The notes under the pieces: model-generated
Databases searched by the model: none
What the model was told of the DNA's origin: nothing
Seen by the model: the letters and a program-made list of their open reading frames with translations, nothing else
In this document: piece after piece, positions 22,710-34,635 of the stretch
How positions within the stretch are numbered: position 1 is the stretch's first letter
Layout of the letters: every line of letters starts with the position of its first letter
Assembly (NCBI GenBank): GCA_003996215.1
Contig: QJPP01000867.1
Location: 62,001-126,000 of the forward strand
Source: Jaltomata sinuosa
Lineage: Eukaryota; Streptophyta; Magnoliopsida; Solanales; Solanaceae
Direction: 5' to 3'
DNA: 64,000 bases
Program-made: the position numbers and the translations under genes

Positions 22710-22794
22710 GTCTTGTTCTAATTCCTTTGGGCACCTAAAACAAATTCAAAAGAAACCAAAAGTGAAATAAAACATAAATAAAAAAATTTCAAAT

Positions 22795-22812
22795 GATGGG
22801 TTTTCTTATATC
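22795..22812 (-). other. Decayed post-pol hairpin, element D
   Basis: Aligned with 29821-29838; only the outer GAT/ATC pairs and CCCATC remain. The adjacent GCGATGCTAAATT is the upstream part of the same conserved block. Confidence 0.45.
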
Positions 22813-22829
22813 AAGTGCTCAATTTAGCA

Positions 22830-23355
22830 TCGCGGTGCTATGAAAGTTATGTTACCATTTGGATCTCCACTTGGAGGATTTTAACCTTCGACCCAAATTT
22901 GAATCAAACATCCATTGACAAATAGAGGGTGAAGGTGAGAACATGAGAATGCCATTTTTTTGGTGTCACATTTTGCACTTTTTCGCCTTCAAGTGAGGAA
23001 GGTCGTTTTGCCTTCTTTCAACGACAAACTTAAAGTTGGATAAACCTCGATCCATCATTCTTCCAAGGTCTTACAAAAGCTTGATTAATTCGACTTTCGT
23101 CCATTCAACCAAACATAAGGTTGAAAAGTGGTTGGAGTAAGATTTAGGCGTCTTCACTCTCAAATTTGACTCATTCATAACATCTTCACTTTTGAATGAA
23201 CTAAAGTCTTTCAAGATGAACCGTTGGACTTTGCATTGCAACTCTAGTATCATTCATTCGATTTTGGAATCATGATTCATGTATGGGGTAGCTGTCTACC
23301 ACAACACCTTCAGTTCATGAGCATCCCTTGTGTCCTCTTCTTTAATAGGGAAAAA
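22830..23355 (-). pseudogene. 3' part of unknown ORF, element D
   Basis: On the minus strand the clearest frame (23253-23071) contains MILELQCKVQRFILKDFSS, matching MILELQGKVKCFILKDSSS in the family C ORF at about 29391. The match extends up to 23355 and down into the segment before the hairpin. The frame is broken by stops. The protein is not recognised. Confidence 0.55.
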
Positions 23356-25337
23356 ATCACACCACGTGCGACACACACTTCTCTTGGTGTGGTCTGCACG
23401 AGGTTTGCACAAGCCATCAGTTACGTGTTTTGTTTTTATTCTTATTTGTATTCCAATTTCTTTTAATTTGTTAACTTATTGTAGAGTTTTTCTTCTTTTA
23501 GTTAGTCCAAGAATACAAGCATATAGTAAGTATGAGCATGGTTCCGTCCAGTAACATCCTTTTACAGGAATATGACTCCTACTAAGCATCTTCCAAAGAA
23601 CCGTGCTACAAATCAAGCATTAACAACTGAGACTCTAGTTACATCTGGTAATGATGAGGGGCCATATGAATCACAAATCCTATTTGGCCTCGAGGGGATG
23701 GAGGTGTACTATCTTATGTTTCGGGAAAAGCGACCATTTTTTAAAGAGAAAGGGTTTGATGTGGAAGCCTTTGAGGCTGATTTCCTGAACATACCCCATT
23801 AATTTTGTATAAGAATCTAGGCTCACTTTTCCAAAAACCCCTGCTCGTATTGCCCTGAGTTGGTGCAGGATTTCTATGCCATATATCGAGCTAGGCAAGA
23901 CATTCTGAAGTATAAAGGGCCAACAAGCAAGCTACCATGCTTTGATTCAGTTTTAGTAAGGGGTAAGGAAGTGGATATTACTCCAGCGGCCATCCATTTT
24001 GCTATATGGGATGCTGAACCAATTCCAGTGTCTAGATATTTAGAATATGTGGCTACAAAAGAGAACCAATACGAGTGGGTTTCTAGTATAATCGCTGATG
24101 GAAGTCCTTTATGGGCCATATCAAAAGGACCCATATATTGATTAGATCTCAAGTTTGAAGCTCGAATGTGGTTAGATTTTGTATGCACCTAACTCATCCC
24201 AACCAGTCACACCACTAAAGTGACTATAGAAGTGGCCATTATCATTGCTTATATCATGTCTAGCCTCCCGATACATGAAGGGTATATCGTTTCCGAACAA
24301 CTCAAGCGAAGAGTTAGACACGAGTCTACCTCCATGGCCTTTCTTGTTCTCATAAACCTTCTTTGCTTCCAAGCAAACTGTCCTCGGTTTCGATCATGGG
24401 AAAAAATGAGCCAAGATACCTAGTATGGTTTTCGTGGACATAAGGTGGGACAATGATGCGCCACATGTCATTAAAAGATCCATTTCTCACACTGCTTTTG
24501 CCATGGATGGGAATGCACATACCGAGAGTGTTGCTCATGATCATGTATACATTTTTCACCTTTTAGGGAAGGGCCAAACCCGACACATATGGTTCCTCCA
24601 GTTGATAATGCTTTGGGTAGGTTGATCAAGCTTGTTCAAACTGCTCGCCACAATGAGGAGCGCTTGCACAAGATAACTAAGGATATTCAAAGCATGATTC
24701 AGTCCACTATCAAATTGGCCTGAAGCCGTTAGTGACAAGTGTAACCAAACTATGTGCTAGAATTGACACCATGTAAGTGGATGTTAATGAGCTTAGGCAA
24801 GTGGTACCACAAACTAAGCCAAAGACTTCTAATTAGGATCTCAACTTACTGGCCCCAAATTTAAATTCTCTTCCAAAGAGTGATAGTCCGCCAGATGATT
24901 GGTGTATGGTCTAGGATACGAATGTAGAAGAAGGCACATATGAGATCTGAGAGAGGATTGGGCCAACCTTGACGACTCCTGATACCTTATTACCACCTAC
25001 CCAACACTACCCGGATTACCAGGACTGGAGGCATCAGCCTAGGCTTAGCTGGGTCGCTCCTCCCCCTTCATACCATGAATTGATGACTTCTCAGGACAAG
25101 TGGAAGGTTGTGGAGCCATGTGGACTCCTTCATATGCGGTGGGACTTCTCAATTCCATCAGTGGAAGGATTTTAGATAGATCCGGAGCATGCTTATAGGC
25201 CACCACCATCACCGTCGAGGCCCAGCCCTCCTAGGACACCACATCAATTCTATTCAAGGAGGCACCATTGTCAAAATTAGTATCTCAGGGAGTTTCTACA
25301 CTCATTATTATGTGTATAATCTTTTGTGCATCGAGGG
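23356..25337 (+). mobile_element. Athila env-like fragment (plus) between two minus-strand pieces
   Basis: It begins with inter-ORF sequence carrying GTGCGACACACAC and GTGTGGTCTGCACGAGG words of the family B style, then a splice-acceptor-like TTTTACAG and the env-like frame. It ends exactly where a minus-strand LTR starts (25338). Confidence 0.55.
23572..25172 (+). pseudogene. Athila env-like ORF, broken
   Basis: It starts at ATG 23572, four bases after an acceptor-like CAG. Fragments in order: 23572-23802 (EGMEVYYLMFREKRPFF); 23860-24141 (ELVQDFYAIYRAR, VLVRGKEVDITPAAIHF); 24190-24423 (VAIIIAYIMSSLPIHEGYIV); and a proline-rich tail with TLLPPTQHYPDYQDW at about 24970-25170. RGK followed by a hydrophobic segment and the (E/Q)FYA motif are hallmarks of this plant retroelement domain. 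It has multiple stops and frameshifts. The function of the family is unknown. Confidence 0.65.
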
Positions 25338-26671
25338 TGATACCGCTCAATCGTACTCTCCTATTAGGAGCTATCTATGATCGTTAGAGAAAAACACATT
25401 TATAAGTACTCGACAGTGTCAGGATTGGTCCCAAGGGAACAATGTAATCGCGATTGAGCTAATAAAGAATCTAAGCAACTTAATGAAGTTCAATTAACAA
25501 AAACGGAAAAGATATCGATAGGTTTTTTTTAAACTAAAACAAAAGATAAAGAAAATCAAATAAAAGATAGGTTTGATCAATGGGTTTCACCTTGCTTTCA
25601 CCAAGCAAGGACAACAAGGGAGGATTGGGAATGGTAATTCAATTCATAAGACTTACACCCGATCAACACGTAGGTAGTCTTAGTTAGAAGGATGCCCGAC
25701 CGTCTTTCGACCAATCAAGCATATATCTCGCGTGTTCTCTCGAACCACCATGAGTAAGCAATAAACCAACCAAATCAACTTAGGTAACTTGGGCTATTTC
25801 TAGCCCCAACTCTTAGATGTGGATTTCCGGCAATCAAGTTATCTCTAGCCTCGATCTAGAATGGAAACCCCAATTCCCCACTATGAATCCTTCCCGAATT
25901 GAGGAACTTCACTTTCAAGCAGGAACACAATTAGAATTCTAAGTCAACGTTTGCCACCATAAACTATGAAATTAAAGCATGGAAGATTCAATAAACCCAC
26001 ATGATAAATCAAGAGAAAGCACAAGATTTAGAATTAAAAACCTAAATTAAGTATTATCTCTAATACAACCCAAGTCTCAAATCAAAGATTTACTCCTACA
26101 AGTTAGCAATTAATAACAAGAGTGAAAGAATGGGGTTTATGATTTTTACAATACAAAGCATCCAAATCTTCACTACTATGGTGTAGGTTGATGAACTTGC
26201 TCTCCAAGCTTGCCAAAAGTTGAGAGAATGGCCAAAAATGCCTTCCCAAATGGCTAAGAAGAGTTTTATGTGAATTGGGGTTTCCAAAAAGGGAAATTTC
26301 CATTTCTGCCTCGCAGCTGACATTTCCTTCTTTGCCTACGCGTAAGGTCCGCCGCATTCATGAAGTGTCTTTTATCTGGTTGACCTTCACATATGCAGGA
26401 CATATGACACATGCACGTAGCTCCCATTATTTGTTTAATTCATACGCGAAGGGACTGCCACATTCACATAGGCCAATTCAACTGCCAGTTCCATATTTCT
26501 CCGAATAGCTCCATTTTGACTTGTTTTCCTCCGAAGACTTCTCGAACACTTCTAAAACACAAAGACCTGCAAAATAGAAGTAATCTGTGTCAATTGCACT
26601 ATTTTCCCACTTAATATTAGCAAAAGAATAATATTTAAAGCTAGATAAGTAGGTAGAATACCAACTTATTA
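25338..26671 (-). repeat. Athila-type LTR (minus), no clear target duplication
   Basis: The minus-strand reading runs from about AATAAGTTGGTATTCTACC at 26671 to GCGGTATCA at 25338. Its U5 half aligns with the family C LTR (CTCCTAATAGGAGAG near the end). Its palindromic words (TACGCGTA, CATATGTG, about 26330-26480) differ from family C. The internal side has no PBS. It could be a solo LTR or the 5' LTR of element D after rearrangement. Confidence 0.6.
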
Positions 26672-26778
26672 AATGGAAATGCTTAATTTAAGTTTGGGGC
26701 TTTAATCATTCATTAACTTGCCTGAAGCTTGTGGCTTAATCGATGATTGGTTGTGCTTAAATTGTTCCCTCGCTGGGT
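26672..26778. other. Short spacer between LTRs
   Basis: Contains a TTTAAGTTTGGGGCTT purine-rich remnant, like the end of an Athila 3' region. Nothing else seen. Confidence 0.35.
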
Positions 26779-28135
26779 TGATAAGTGGTGAAATTACCAC
26801 CTATTTACATCTCTTTTCTTAGGCTTTAGAATCCTCTAATGGTGATATGAGACCATTTATAGCTTGTTTTGATCTATTTCAAGTGATTCTTGTTCATGCA
26901 GATACTATGGAGCAATTTAGACAAAAGAAGCTAAAAATGAGCTAAAGAGAGTAACAAGCCTCAGATGTCGCAATTGCGGCCAAGCACCGTAAATGCAGAA
27001 TTCATCTTCTAGTCAACAACCATAAATATGGCCAAAAGACCGCAAATTCAGAAGTCCATAACCAATCAACAGTCTGCAAATGCGGTCCTTCTACACAAAT
27101 GTGGATAATGGTCATCAGTAAGAATGCCGCAAATATGGCATTTTCTTCTGCAATTGCAGAGAAGGGGCTCAACTAATCAATCTTTTCACACTTTTGAAAA
27201 CCCCAATCCACATAAAGCCCTTCTCAGCCATCTTGTAAGCTATCTTTAGCAATTTTTCACAACTTTGACAAGAATGGAAAGCAAGTTCATCACCCTACAC
27301 CATTTGAGTAAAGAATTGGATGATTTCTATTCTAAAATCTTATTTTCCTTTTTTAAACTCTTGTTCTAAATTGACTAATTGTAGGTGTAAGTATTGAATT
27401 GAGATTTGGTTATTGTATTAGAGATAATACTTAATTTGGGTATTGAATTCTTATCTCATGCTTTCTCTTGATTAAATTGTGTGGGTCTATTGAATCTTTC
27501 ATGCTTTATTAATATAGTTGATGGTTGCAAACATTGACTTAGCAAAATAATTAGGTTCTTTCTTGTGAGAGGAGTTCTTTAATTGGGTAAAGGTTCAATA
27601 GTGGGGATTTGGGGTTTTCACTCTAGATCAAGGCTAGAAATTGTTTGATTGCCAAAAAAATTCATCTAGGAGTTGGGGCTAGAAATAGTCCGACTTACCC
27701 AAGTCGATTCGGTTGTTTGGTTGCTTACCTGTGGAGATTCGAGAGAATCCACGGAAGCTAAATGCTTGATTGGTCAAAAGAGGATTAAGTATACTCTTAA
27801 CCAAGGCTACCTACATGTTAATTGGGTGTAAGTCTAGTGAACTAAATTCACATTATCAATTCTCCCTTGTTATCCTTGCTTGGTGAAAGCCATTGATCAA
27901 ACCTATCTTTTATTCGATTTTCTTTTATCCTTTGTTTTAGTCTAAAATCCCCAATCATTTTATCTTTTATTTTTGCTCCTTGAACTTAAATAAGTTACTT
28001 TAATTCTTTAATATCTCAATCGCGATTACATTATTCTCTGTGCGATCGACCCTGACTCTCGTCGGGAATATAAATTTTATTTTTCTCTGATGATCACAAT
28101 CACCTCCTATTGGAGAGTGTATTTGAGAGTTATCA
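26779..28135 (+). repeat. 5' LTR, family C
   Basis: The 1357-bp LTR reads TGATAAGTGGTGAAATTACC to GTTATCA and is followed by a decayed PBS. It carries an array of GCAAATGCGG / CCGCAAAT words (about 26960-27175). It also carries the conserved U5 TGTGCGATCGACCC segment with its hairpin (28050-28066). Confidence 0.78.
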
Positions 28136-28137
28136 AA

Positions 28138-28158
28138 AATGGTGTCGATGTCGGAGAC
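28138..28158 (+). promoter_or_regulatory. Decayed primer-binding site
   Basis: TGGTGTCGATGTCGGAGAC-type sequence just after the LTR, alignable with the Athila PBS but with several changes. Confidence 0.5.
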
Positions 28159-28264
28159 TAATTTGGCATATTGAGTTAGTTTAGAATTTGTGTTTACTTA
28201 CTCTAGTTTAAATTTGTGAATATTCGTTTTTGGTGTAGTTAGTTTTATTTTGTTGATTGATTCC

Positions 28265-29800
28265 ATGGCATCTCGAAATGCTATAAATATTGGTCATCGC
28301 AACCCTTATTATAATGATCCTTGTTGTTATTATGGAGGAATCCACCATTGGTAAAATTATAGAATTAGACCTAGGAGAGGGAGGTATTCATCATCTAGCT
28401 CTTATGATGGGCGTAATTGCTATTTGTATGGTTGTCATGATAGACATTAGATTAATTACCCTAATGACCATCCTCCTCCCCCCTCTGGTGCTAACAATAT
28501 TGCTAGTGGTGCTTGTGATTTTAATAAGAATCATAACTTAGCAAGCGAAGAAGGTATATGTGCCAAGCTCCAATATCTCTTGGTCATGAAAGATAGCATA
28601 GAGGAGGGTTTGAAGTCCATAAAGCAAGGCTTTATGGATACTAGAGATAAGAAGGAAGAGAAGAGAAATGGTGCTACACATTCCATGGAGGATTTTTCTA
28701 CTGCTCTTGATCAAGTTAGTAAAGAAGATACCTAACCCAAAGGTATATATGCCATGCTCCAAACTCTTTTGGCCACGCAATATAGCTTATAAGAGGGTGT
28801 GAGGACAATACAACAAGGCTTCATGGATACGAGAGCTGAGGAAAAAGGAGAGAAATCATGCCACACAATCTATGGTGGATTTTTTTACTCCTCTTGATCA
28901 AATTGGTAAAGAAGACCCTCCAAGCCTAACACATGAACATGTCTTGAGCATTGAGGTTAAGAAAATTCACTTTGGGGATGATGATGAAGACTTTCAAAAT
29001 ATGAAATCTCTCATGAGTGAGCTTGTACCGATTGTGCTTGAACTCCAACGTGAGGAAAAGCTTGAATTAGATGTGATTTTGAGTCAAGAATGGTTGTTAA
29101 GTCAATCTCACTAACTTGAGGCCTATAAGGAACAACGTGAAAGAATCCTACCAATGTTCGAGAAATTTCTCAAAAGGCATGCCAAGAGAAGTCAAAAAGA
29201 GGGATTATTTGAAATTGCTATTTGAAATTTGAACACCTAAGTGAGTGCTCGTGTTGAAACATTCACCATCGTGGATAGTAGTTTTGAGTTATTCCCCATT
29301 GAAGAGGAGGACACAAGGGATTCACATGAATTAAAGGTGTTGTGGCAACCAACCATCCCACACATTAATCAAGATGTCAAGATCAAAAGAATGATACTAG
29401 AGTTACAAGGCAAAGTCAAATGTTTCATCTTGAAAGACTCTAGTTCATTTGAAAGTGAGGATGTTATGAATGTGACATATTTGAGAGTGGAGATGCCCAA
29501 ATATCACTCCAACCCTTTTTAAATCTTAAGTTTTGTTGAATGGATTAATATCGAAGTAACCAACCTTTTGGAAGTCTTTGGAAGAGGGACATATCGAGGT
29601 ATATCTATGTTGAAGTTTGTTGTTGATATAAGGCAAAATGACCTTCCTCACTTAAAGGCGAAAAAGTGCAAAATGCGACACCAAGAAAATGACCTTCTCA
29701 TATTCTCACCTTCACCTCGTGATTATCACTGGAAGTTTGGGTAAAAGGTTTACATCCTCCAAGTGGAGATCTAGATGGTGACATGATTGGTGTCGCACCA
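28265..29800 (+). pseudogene. Unknown ORF of family C element (replaces gag-pol)
   Basis: It starts at ATG 28265 (MASRNAINIGHRNPYYND) and is broken by several stops and shifts. The first part is rich in Tyr, Arg, Ser and Pro. Then two diverged repeats of about 60 residues follow, each with a (K/R)-(S/T)-I-(K/Q)-QGFMDTR core (about 28560-28735 and 28740-28900). Then comes an acidic segment (HFGDDDEDFQNMKSLMSEL) and a region ending FELFPIEEEDTRDSHELKVL and MILELQGKVKCFILKDSSS. No catalytic motif, zinc knuckle or gag domain is visible. A related 3' part is present at 22830-23355 on the minus strand. I do not recognise the protein. It sits where gag-pol sits in autonomous elements and is followed by the post-pol hairpin. 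Confidence 0.55.
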
Positions 29801-29820
29801 TGATGTTAAATTGTGCACTT

Positions 29821-29838
29821 GATGGGAGCCAACCCATC
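29821..29838 (+). other. Post-pol-type hairpin, family C
   Basis: GATGGGAGCCAACCCATC folds as a perfect 6-bp stem with loop AGCCAA, just downstream of a GATGTTAAATTGTG block. It is homologous by position to 60536-60553, with outer pairs changed in a compensatory way. Confidence 0.68.
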
Positions 29839-31282
29839 ATTTGAATTTTTTTTTGTTATATTTTGACCTCCCTTTTAATATCTTTTTTATTTGTTTTAGG
29901 TGTCCAAAGGAAAGAGAAGAGAACCCAAGTTTTGAGAACCACCAAAAATACTAAAAATGTGCATTCTGCACCTAGAAGTGTGTTCTTTGCACATGCCTTC
30001 GCATGAACAACCAGTAAGATAATTCAAAAGTTGAAAAAACCCCCTTGAATTGAAGTAGCGTCTTTGGAATATGAGTAGGGCTCCTAAGTGGAGCATTCGT
30101 GGAGGCAAACTGAAGGAAGAGCAAAAGGAAGGTTGGGTGTTTATGGGGTGCGACCATACAACCTTGAATAGGAGGGGTAAACGCTCTGGATCCTCCCTGC
30201 TTGCAGAAATGAATGGATCAGAAAGTTCTGCAATTGCAAAAGAATTATCAAAAAAGTGGAAATTTTGCATTTATTGCATCTGACCGCATTTTTGGTGGAC
30301 CGCATTTGTGGAACTTTTACCAAAAAAGCAAAAATTTTGCTTTTGCAGTGTCTGACTAAAATTGTGATGGACCGTATTTGCAGAACAATTATCGAAAAAG
30401 CAGCCTGATGGTACTTTACAAAGAACAAAAGCTCATTTGAAAACAAAATGTCTAAGGTTGGTTCATTCTCTAAAAAAGGGTCAAGTTCTTTTCTATCTTT
30501 CTTTCACTAACAAGAACACATCAAGATCCATCCATCTATACACGAATCCAGGTATGACAAGCTAACCCCCTTCTTCCTTTGAGTCATGTAGGATCTTCCC
30601 TCCTTCTTCCTAGTTTATCTCAACCTTTAGAGCTCTTGTTGTGTAACTAGATGAACATGAATCTGTGATATGCTTGTTATTTGTTGGGTGAGGTTAATTT
30701 TGAGAGTGAGTGTTGTTTTGATTATGGATATGGGTAAGGCTAAGTACCCATATCATACTCTATATGGTAGTAAACATTTGTGCTTGCAATTTGTTCAATG
30801 AATTTCCCGAATGAAATTCTTGGGTAGATTCGCGAAATTTTCATGATTAGATAATATTTGTGTTGAGTATTTCTTGACTTGGCATGTAAAAAATGTGTTG
30901 GTGATATATTTTGGTGGTGATGGAAGCGATTTCTGCTATGGGGCATCTTGGGGAAGATGGATCCATTTTTGTGGCAAAATCTCATATTTGTGGACCATCA
31001 CATTTATGGACTCTGACAGCAATAGCAAAACCACTCAACCTATCGAGAGCCATATTTATGGCAGTTTCTCATATTTGTGGACCACCATATTTATGGACTC
31101 TAACCACAATTGCAGCACCCAAGACCCAAATTTTTGCAGGTCAAAAATAGTACGCCTTCCTAGAGTATTTTGATTGATGTTTAACTCATTTCTTTGGTTT
31201 TAATAGAATACAAGGCATTGTATTCCATTGCTATTATCAACTATTCATGCTTGTGTGACCTTTTCAGAGTCAAAAAGTTGAT
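29839..31282 (+). other. Inter-ORF noncoding region, family C
   Basis: Contains palindromic word arrays at about 30225-30400 (GACCGCATTT, GGACCGCATTTGTGG, TTTGCAG) and 30935-31130 (CATATTTGTGGACCA). These match the word type in the family C LTR (26960-27175). No ORF beyond chance frames. It ends with a splice-acceptor-like TTTTCAG before the env-like ATG. Confidence 0.55.
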
Positions 31283-32640
31283 ATGACTGCCGACCTCAAT
31301 GATGCACCACTAGAAGATGATCTACTCAATGATAAGGAGTTCAATGAGGTTCCATTCATGTCTCCTAAATGTAAGAGATGATACTACTCTTACTTGGTGA
31401 AGAAAAAGCTCCCTGAAAAAGAAATTTGTCTTGATAAGGTCTCTGCTTTTCTTCCTGACTTCTATTATCGATTGGAGACCACTGGCTAGATGTGTTTTGC
31501 ACCTCAGCCTTGTAAGGCTAATAAGCAATGGTTCCGTGAGTTCTATGTGAATCTCAAGGCCGTGAAAATGTCTACCCCGGTTATCAAAATAAGAGGAAAA
31601 ATGGTTGACTTTGAAGCATCAGTGATCAATAGGTTCTATCAATTGCAAGATCATAACACTCCCTTTTTAAAAGCAAAGGATTGTGCGCCAAGCACATGGT
31701 TAGTTTCTAAGTTATGTCCGGACAAGAGCGTAACCTACACCATTACAAAAAGGAGCATCACTTCCAAGGAATTCACAGTTAAAACAAAGAATTGGATATC
31801 GATCATTTACAACTGAGTCTCTCCATATGGGAATGGGTATGATATACCATTACTAAGAGCTCAGATCATTTCTTGCATCCTTGATAACATTCCTGTGAAT
31901 GTTAGCCACATGATTATTTGTGAACTCAAGGAGTATTTGATGTAAGGTAACCCAACACTCATATTACTATTTCTCATCACCGAATTATGCAAAATGGCTG
32001 AGGTGGATGAGTACCCGATTGACAACTGGGTGGAGCTAGCAAGACAAATCTTTCCATTGAAAAAGCGTAGAGTAGGAACATGTTGCAAAAGAAGAGAAAG
32101 ATCAATATAGAAACATTATCTTAGGCAATTTCTGGTTGTTCAAGAGCAATGGGCCTATTTGAAGTAATGATGGATGAGTTGAAGCAGATTTAACAGATGG
32201 TGAGTGGGATTCCATAAGGGTTGGGTGAGTCTTTAGAGGGGCCTATTTCATTTGTGATGAATAAATACATTGAAAAAATCTTGAAGATCAAAAGTAATAG
32301 GGTGCCCAACTTGCTAAGCTGGAAAGAGCATATACTGATTTGGCCAAGTCCCAAGGAGAGCTTCATGACTCGCACACCAAGATGCTTAAAAGGGAAAGCA
32401 AGAGAGACAAGTTCTTTACTCGTATATAGAAGGGTGTGAAAGGATTGTGGAATATTATGAAACCCAGGGATCCACTTCCATCATCTAGGAGGAGTGATAA
32501 GGATGACATCCCATCACAGTTATCTAGGAGGATGCAGATGTTTATGGAGATGATGTTGATGACACCAAGAGTGATGACAGTGCATGAGGTGGTTTCAAGA
32601 AGCGTCTCCCACCATTTTACCTTGTTTTTCTTAGTTGCAT
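31283..32640 (+). pseudogene. Athila env-like ORF, family C
   Basis: ATG 31283 lies 16 bases after an acceptor-like CTTTTCAG. The frame (about 31283-32110) contains LVKKKLPEKEICLDKV, QWFREFYVNLKAV, KIRGKMVDFEASVINRFY and a hydrophobic IISCILDNIPVNVSHMII segment. It has in-frame stops at about 31379, 31487, 31814 and 31943. A decayed C-terminal acidic/Met-rich part runs to about 32640. The (R)EFY...RGK...F order is the conserved core of Athila 3' ORFs. Membrane or envelope function is not supported by anything visible here. Confidence 0.68.
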
Positions 32641-34635
32641 TGGGGACATTGCAATATGTTTAGTTGGGGGTGGGCATTTGGATGTTAGTCATGCTTGTTT
32701 TAGATACTTGTGTTCTATGCCCTGGCCGGGTTCATTTTGGATATTATGTTTTCACCCTCGTCGGGTCTTGCATTGTTGAAACCTTGTTAGAATAGTCATT
32801 TTTGTTACTTTTTTATTCATAGCTTCGTTATTTTCTTTTATATAGTAGTTTTAATTTTTGTTTAGAACCGGGGAAGTTTGAGTTCCCGGTAGGCTAGATC
32901 AAACTTGATGGAGTTGAGAGCACTGCGTAGCATATACATATGTGTGAAATGCATGTGCTTTTCATATGCAGGGCGGAAGGGAAACCTATATTGCCTGGTT
33001 TGTGCGTTGCATATGAGATCCGCACTTTGGCACATGTGAATTGCATGTCACTTTGTGTTGGGATTTACATGATGGTGAATTCTGAGTAGCCATATCTATT
33101 TAGATAGATGATTTGGCCCAATTATAGATTGAGTCATGTTATTATTAAGAGTAAATCATCGTCTTTTGAGATAACCATTAGAGTGATTTGTTTGGTACTA
33201 ATAGATTTAGTCTTGCATGTGAATTGAGTTGAATTAAGCATACCCCTCCAAAAATATTAGTGAGTAGTTAAGAGGCAAAGAATGATGGGGTTGACAACGC
33301 CTTGAATCTTTTTGTGACTCTTGACCAATTAGTGACGATGTTAGATGTATAAATGTTGCTCTATTTGTTCTTGTTTAGGAAGCAAAAATTGATCTATCTT
33401 GAATAGTTCAGATGCCATGTATGGTGAGTTTTGTTGAATAATTCATGTGCTTGCTTGTGGCATCTAGAACTTGCCCACTTAGTCATTCAAATGCTAGTCT
33501 TAATTGTGTTAGATGGAGAAATGATCTTAGGCCTTCGTTGTGATTGGTGAAGACTACTTAGCCTTACAAGACAACCATTGCACTTAAATTATATCATTAG
33601 TCACCCCTCTTGAGAGCCTAATACCCCTTCTTTGGCAACCGCATTACAAGCCTTCTACCATTTTGAAAATAAGTCTCTCTTTTGAACCCGTCCCTCAAAC
33701 TCTACAAGTGTGAAATCGAGGATAAAAGCCTAAATTGGGGGTGATGAAAAAAGTACCTTGGAGGAGGGGTAAGTGAGCCTTTTCTTGGTTTGTTAGACAA
33801 ATCTTAAAAGAATTGTCAAAAAGAAGGAAGAACTTAAAAGAAAAGAAGAAAAGAAGAAAAGAAGAAAAGATGAAAGGAAAAGAGGAAAGAAAGGAAATGA
33901 ATCCTCCAAGGTGAATAGAATGACGACAATTTGGGCATCATATGAAGTAAGTGAAATAGTTCTTTGTGCTACATGAAATAGAGGAGAATAATGGCATTGG
34001 TTTAAAATTGAAAATGTTGTGTAGTGTTCAAGGAGGATGTAGTAATTTTAATCCTAAATGCTTATCATAACATTCCCCAAGCTTACATTACAAGCTTAGA
34101 AAAGTCCTTTGAGATCTCTGATCAATTGCCTTTGTGTTAGCGGCAAATGAAAATAAGCGCAAGCTTATGGTTTGATATTTGTTGTTGCTTGAAGTTCGTT
34201 GTAAGTGTGAGTGTTGTGCATTTGTCCCTTGTTTCATTGTTGTGAATAGAGTGTTTTAGGACCTTCTTTCTTGTGAGGGCATGTGAATTAGGTTGGTTGG
34301 TGATGTTGGTAAATTCCGAAAATGAGTCAATGGAGCATGTTTGGGAAACTAGTAGTTTTGAGTCACTTCTTGAGGATTGGTTGGTGTCATTTGGTCATCT
34401 TTGTAAATCTTTTGTAACTCTTGAATATGTGTGCAAAGTTAAGGGGATTTTTTTGATTAAGCATTCACTTGTGATTGACTAATTATTTGTACCAACCTAA
34501 ATCATATTCTCTGTGCTTTAATGAAAAGTGTGTTGAGAAAATGATTGGATGGTCCTTGTGCTTAGATTAGTTAGAGTGTCTTTGAGTTGGGTTGTGATTT
34601 GCTTGAGGAAAAGCAAGAGCTTAAGTTGGGGGTGT
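32637..34635 (+). other. 3' noncoding tail, family C
   Basis: Ordered motifs: GCATTGGGGACATTGC (32637-32652, stem imperfect); GGCCGGG/CGTCGGG words (about 32720-32770); CATATG/GCATGTG words (about 32930-33060); CATCTAGAACTTGCCC (33461-33476); GA-rich tract (33818-33900); CATTACAAGC with AAGTCC (34086-34107); GCTTGAGGAAAAGC (34601-34614); and polypurine AAGTTGGGGGTGT (34623-34635). It parallels the tail of family A. Confidence 0.62.
33818..33900 (+). repeat. GA-rich tract with AAGAA repeats
   Basis: About 80 bases almost wholly A and G, in the same relative place as 3836-3905 and 47626-47687. Confidence 0.75.

Larger units (their letters stand above)
19736..23355 (-). mobile_element. Athila-like element D (minus), truncated, env-like ORF retained
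   Basis: Read on the minus strand it runs in the same order as 29290-32800 of the plus-strand family C element: the 3' part of an unknown ORF, a decayed post-pol hairpin (22795-22812), an inter-ORF region with CGCGATCGCG words, an env-like ORF and a 3' tail. Both ends are truncated, with no PBS or LTR directly attached. Confidence 0.6.

Noticed and set aside
25338..26671. Solo LTR with target duplication
   Set aside because: Flanks GAGGG and AATGG do not match, and the left side joins an env-like fragment rather than a known empty site.
28290..28541. Hydrophobic frame of 83 residues that looks like a membrane protein
   Set aside because: It is out of frame with the family C ORF starting at 28265 and arises from ATT/GTT-rich sequence.
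30740..31173. Frames of about 80-100 residues in both directions near the env-like ORF
   Set aside because: They fall in the palindromic word array and are not kept in element D.
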